A stretch of 9,586 nt of DNA from Acidobacteriota bacterium (lineage in GTDB: Bacteria; Acidobacteriota; JAAYUB01; JAMOQF01): positions 1 to 9,586 of the forward strand of contig JALULU010000191.1 of assembly GCA_027040585.1 (NCBI GenBank), in the 5' to 3' direction. The notes below the pieces were generated by a model. That model had not been told where the DNA came from. It ran no database searches and saw only the letters and a list, made by a program, of their open reading frames with translations. This document shows positions 6,701 through 9,586 of this stretch, one piece after another; positions within the stretch are counted from its first letter, which is position 1, and each line of letters begins with the position of its first letter. The translations under genes and the position numbers were made by a program.

Positions 6701-8329
6701 AATTGAAGTTGATGGAACCTGGTCTGGGTTAATATCCTGAAAATAGGATAAAAATTTAAGCAATCTCCTTGCTTCACTGTATTCAGGATATTCACTACTT
6801 ATTCTATAGAGAAGTGGCTCTGCATATCTTTTTAAGACTGCAAGTTCATACACTAATGCAGAATTAAAGAAGAAATCAGCATCGTTTTGGTAAGGAAATA
6901 TATATTTTTGTTCACCCTTTCTCACAGAATCCCATCTTTTTAATGTGTCAAGGGCACTATATCCTCTAAAAAGATAATCTCTTACAATTCTCCTTATAAG
7001 TCTTACATCTGTGGTGGGTATTCTATTATGATCGTCCATACTTAGTGTTGTAAGTGGGCTTACGTATATTTTGGCAATTTTTTCTGCTGGGATATTTTTT
7101 ATGAGTTCTGGATTTATTGCGTGAATCCCTTCAAAAATGACAACTTCATTTTTTTCTCTTTTAAATGTTTCTTTTTTCCACTCCCGTTTACCAGTGTGAA
7201 AATTGTATTTTGGAAGCTTTATAGGTTTCATTTTGATAATTTTTTCAAAGTGGTCTCTGAGTAATTCCAGATCAAGTGCATACAAACTCTCAAAATCATA
7301 ATCTCCATTTTCATCTCTTGGTGTTTTATCACGGTCTAAAAAGTAATCATCTAAAGAAATTGGAAAAGAATTTATATTGTTCACTCTTAAATGAATTGCC
7401 AACCTTTTTGAAGATGTAGTTTTTCCAGAAGAAGAGGGTCCGGCTATTAAAACTATATTTGCCCCTTTTTCTTTAATTCCATCAGCAATTTGGGCAAATT
7501 TTTTCTCATGTAATGATTCACTTGTCCATATTACTTCATCCTCTTTTCCGTTTACTATTAACTCATTTAATGCACCAATGTCTTCCAATCTTAAAGCTCT
7601 TAACCAGGATTCATATTCATGAAAAACGGAGAATAGATTTGACTGAGGAAAGAACTTTGGAATTGAAGCATCGCTATATGGTTCTGGAATAACTACTATA
7701 AAACCACCATTATAAGGATATATTTCAAATGATTTTAATATCCCAGTTGAAGGTGCTAAAGGACAATCGGAATAATTTTTATAATTTCCACAGTAATAAA
7801 TATCAATTGTATGTGGATTTGTATATTTAAAAAGCCTCAATTTATCTTCTTGTTTTGTTCTTTTAAAGAAATCTCTTACTTCGTCAAGGTAGGTTTTAAT
7901 TTTTTCTACAGGTAAGTCGTATTCAACAAACTCTAACATTTTATCTTTAAGTTTTTTAACATCTTCCTCATTTATTTCCCTATTTTCAACAATTTCACAA
8001 TAAAGCCCTTTACTAATGGAGTGCTCAATTTTTAATCTCGATTTTGGAAAAATTTCATTTACAGCCATTCTCAGAAGGAAACTAATTGAATTTTGATAAA
8101 CTCTATAGCCTTCTGGGTGTACCAAGGAAATAAATTCCACTTTTGAACTTTGTCTTAATTTATGCCTTAAATTCGTCAGCCTGTTGTTAATTTTACCTGC
8201 GACAATTGGAATATCTTTTTTTAATTTTGAAATATCTAATATTTCAAGAAGAGAAGTATCTCTTTTGACTTTTATTTTTCTACCATCATTTACAATGTAA
8301 ATATCTATAAATTCGTTATCTAACCACAT
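6662..8329 (-). CDS. Nucleoside (uridine) kinase fused to TGS and ThrRS-like N-terminal domains
   Basis: 555 residues from the ATG at 8329. N-terminus: a TGS domain (~8-70, IDIYIVNDGRKIKVKRDTSLLEIL), then a region resembling the second, editing-type domain of threonyl-tRNA synthetase (~75-220; SISFLLRMAVNEIFPKSRL, then SKGLYCEI and DCPLAPSTG). C-terminus: a P-loop kinase of the uridine kinase/phosphoribulokinase family (~275-480), with Walker A GPSSSGKTT at 297-305, SLDDYF at 325-330, a Walker B-like VVIFEGIHA ending at 404, and RLIRRIVRD at 443-451, followed by a helical tail. This three-part architecture is known from bacterial 'nucleoside kinase' proteins of about 550 residues, so it is not a new fusion. 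The expected reaction is ATP- or GTP-dependent phosphorylation of a nucleoside such as uridine or cytidine; the substrate is not proved. The frame opens at TTG 8347, but ATG 8329 has GAGGAG 10 bases upstream and begins one base after the proS stop. Confidence 0.88.
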   Translation of the reverse strand: MWLDNEFIDIYIVNDGRKIKVKRDTSLLEILDISKLKKDIPIVAGKINNRLTNLRHKLRQSSKVEFISLVHPEGYRVYQNSISFLLRMAVNEIFPKSRLKIEHSISKGLYCEIVENREINEEDVKKLKDKMLEFVEYDLPVEKIKTYLDEVRDFFKRTKQEDKLRLFKYTNPHTIDIYYCGNYKNYSDCPLAPSTGILKSFEIYPYNGGFIVVIPEPYSDASIPKFFPQSNLFSVFHEYESWLRALRLEDIGALNELIVNGKEDEVIWTSESLHEKKFAQIADGIKEKGANIVLIAGPSSSGKTTSSKRLAIHLRVNNINSFPISLDDYFLDRDKTPRDENGDYDFESLYALDLELLRDHFEKIIKMKPIKLPKYNFHTGKREWKKETFKREKNEVVIFEGIHAINPELIKNIPAEKIAKIYVSPLTTLSMDDHNRIPTTDVRLIRRIVRDYLFRGYSALDTLKRWDSVRKGEQKYIFPYQNDADFFFNSALVYELAVLKRYAEPLLYRISSEYPEYSEARRLLKFLSYFQDINPDQVPSTSILREFIGKSGFRY

Positions 8330-8330
8330 A

Positions 8331-9586
8331 TTAAATACACTCCTCAATTTTTTTCTTAAGTTCTTTAATTTTATTATGGATTTTTAATGATGCATCAGAA
8401 ATGTCAACATCATATTTTTCACTTCCATCTCTTAGCTTTATCTCAACTTTATTTTCCTTTAGTTTTTTAGGACCAATTACAACCTTTATTGGTATTCCGA
8501 CTAAATCTATGTCGTTTAATTTAACCCCAATTCTTTCTTTCCTATCATCTAAAACTACATCTACACCTTTTTCCTTTAATTCTTTATATATTTTTTCTGC
8601 TGTTTCCATCTGTTTTTCATCTTTATGGCTTACTGGGACAATTGCAACTTCAAATGGCGCAATGGTAATGGGGAAAATTATTCCATAATCGTCATGGTAT
8701 AGTTCAATTGCAGAAGTCATAATTCTTTCAACTCCAATTCCGTAGCTACCCATTACAATTGGAACCTTTTCTCCTTTCTCATTTAGAATAAGTGCCCCCA
8801 TAGCTTCGCTGTATTTAGTTCCAAGTTTAAATATATGTCCAATTTCTATTGTTTTTACAATTGTTAAGGGATTACCACATTTTGGACATAAATCACCCTC
8901 TTCAACAGTTCTCAGGTCAAAGTATTCTGCCTTAAAGTGTTTTTCAGGGGTTACTCCCTGTATATGATAATCTGTTTCATTTGCCCCGGTGGTCATATTT
9001 TTTCTTCCCTTTAAGGCAAGATCAGCAATAATTCTCACATTTTTTACCCCCACAGGTCCAAGGCTACCGGCATTGGCCCCCATAATTTCAGTAATTTCTT
9101 CTTCTGTGGCAGGCCTGAAGGTGCTTGTTTTTACAACAGTTTCAAGTTTTGCCTCATTTAATTGATGGTCTCCTCTCAGTAAAATTATGATTGGCTCAGA
9201 TTCTACTTTATATACAAGAGTTTTTATCTGGTGAGTTTTAGGTACTTTTAAAAATTCTTCTATTTCAGCAATGCTCTTTTGTCCCGGTGTGTGGACTTTA
9301 ATAGGGGTATCGCTCTCTGGATCTTCATCTATAATTTCAGTAAGATTACTTGTTGCCTTTTCTAAATTTGCGCAATATCCACAATTTGAACATTTTGCAA
9401 CAAGGTCTTCTCCAGCGTTTGATTCCACCATAAATTCATGTGAAAAACTTCCGCCCATGCTTCCTGAATGGGCTTCAACTATAAGAAATTTTAGACCACA
9501 TCTTGTAAAAATTCTTTTATATGCTTCATAGTGTTTTTCATAGTTTTTTGAAAGACCATCCCAATCTATGTCAAAGGAGTAGGAAT
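8331..9586 (-). CDS. proS: Prolyl-tRNA synthetase, bacterial type with editing insertion (5' end beyond right edge)
   Basis: Charges tRNA-Pro with proline. 417 codons are visible with no stop up to the right edge, against about 570 for the bacterial enzyme, so roughly the first 150 residues (including motif 1) are missing. The ATG at 9458 is internal, because family sequence continues upstream of it (FDIDWDGLSKNYEKHYEAYK, then RCGLKFLIVEAHSGSMGGSFSHEF, the motif 2 region). Next come CSNCGYCANLE (visible 65-75), the INS editing domain (~95-230; KVHTPGQKSIAEIEEFL, QIKTLVYK, LLRGDHQLNEAKLE, GRKNMTTGANETDYHI), CPKCGNPL (233-240), IGHIFKLGTKYS, and motif 3 GSYGIGVERI (279-288). The C-terminal anticodon-binding domain spans ~305-410, with VVLDDRKERIGVKLNDIDLVGIPIKVVIG. 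The INS insertion between motifs 2 and 3 marks the bacterial, not archaeal/eukaryotic, form. The kinase gene follows one base after the stop. Confidence 0.97.
   Translation of the reverse strand, partial: SYSFDIDWDGLSKNYEKHYEAYKRIFTRCGLKFLIVEAHSGSMGGSFSHEFMVESNAGEDLVAKCSNCGYCANLEKATSNLTEIIDEDPESDTPIKVHTPGQKSIAEIEEFLKVPKTHQIKTLVYKVESEPIIILLRGDHQLNEAKLETVVKTSTFRPATEEEITEIMGANAGSLGPVGVKNVRIIADLALKGRKNMTTGANETDYHIQGVTPEKHFKAEYFDLRTVEEGDLCPKCGNPLTIVKTIEIGHIFKLGTKYSEAMGALILNEKGEKVPIVMGSYGIGVERIMTSAIELYHDDYGIIFPITIAPFEVAIVPVSHKDEKQMETAEKIYKELKEKGVDVVLDDRKERIGVKLNDIDLVGIPIKVVIGPKKLKENKVEIKLRDGSEKYDVDISDASLKIHNKIKELKKKIEECI
8340..8345 (-). promoter_or_regulatory. Ribosome binding site deciding the kinase start
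   Basis: GAGGAG on the minus strand, inside the last codons of proS and 10 bases before the ATG at 8329-8327. It supports ATG 8329 over TTG 8347, which overlaps this site, and suggests coupling to proS translation. Confidence 0.7.

Noticed and set aside
6733..6750. Inverted repeat TATCCT-GAAAAT-AGGATA near the convergent gene ends, considered as a terminator
   Set aside because: Stem of only 6 A/T-rich pairs, no adequate T-run on either strand directly after it, and it encodes the YFQD segment of the kinase.
9456..9458. ATG at 9458 as the proS start
   Set aside because: Reading upstream in the same frame gives conserved ProRS motif 2 sequence up to the right edge without a stop, so the ATG is internal and the gene is cut by the window, not truncated in nature.
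8401..9531. Plus-strand frames (8401-8688, 9271-9531) opposite proS
   Set aside because: Antisense shadows of conserved ProRS sequence, with serine/phenylalanine-rich low-complexity translations.

Overview
The window is about 9.6 kb of AT-rich bacterial chromosome carrying essential, vertically inherited genes. Evidence that it is bacterial: a bacterial replicative polymerase (DnaE type), a bacterial-type prolyl-tRNA synthetase with an inserted editing domain, Shine-Dalgarno sequences ahead of most starts, and sigma70-like promoter hexamers. All five genes whose 3' ends lie in the window stop with TAA, and AGA arginine and ATA isoleucine codons are common. That fits a low-GC anaerobe or thermophile, but the lineage cannot be fixed by eye. 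There is no sign of phage, insertion sequence, CRISPR array, RNA gene or other mobile DNA.

Layout, left to right. Positions 1-5083 hold a tightly packed leftward (minus-strand) operon: guaA (GMP synthase), then dnaE (DNA polymerase III alpha), then the 5' end of a patatin-like phospholipase gene cut by the left edge. guaA and dnaE are 4 bases apart, and the patatin reading frame starts inside the end of dnaE. Positions 5084-5134 are a short divergent intergenic region with a good guaA promoter; a second, oppositely directed extended -10 lies at 5152-5160. Positions 5135-6700 carry a rightward, very phenylalanine-rich multi-pass membrane protein that resembles GT-C membrane glycosyltransferases. 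Positions 6662-9586 carry a second leftward operon: proS (5' end beyond the right edge), followed one base after its stop by a TGS / ThrRS-like / uridine-kinase fusion. The kinase gene and the membrane-protein gene converge and overlap by 39 bases.

The genes cover nucleotide supply (GMP synthesis, nucleoside phosphorylation), DNA replication, translation (tRNA-Pro charging) and the cell envelope. I found no clearly undescribed system. The points most worth a second look are the kinase fusion, whose ThrRS-derived editing domain has lost most of its catalytic residues and which is coupled to proS; the complete metal-site set in the PHP domain of DnaE; the compact divergent promoter, which raises the possibility of a leaderless message; and the overlapping convergent gene ends. 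Three starts were reconsidered: dnaE at 3558 and the kinase at 8329 rather than upstream TTG codons, and proS, which has no start in the window and runs through the right edge.
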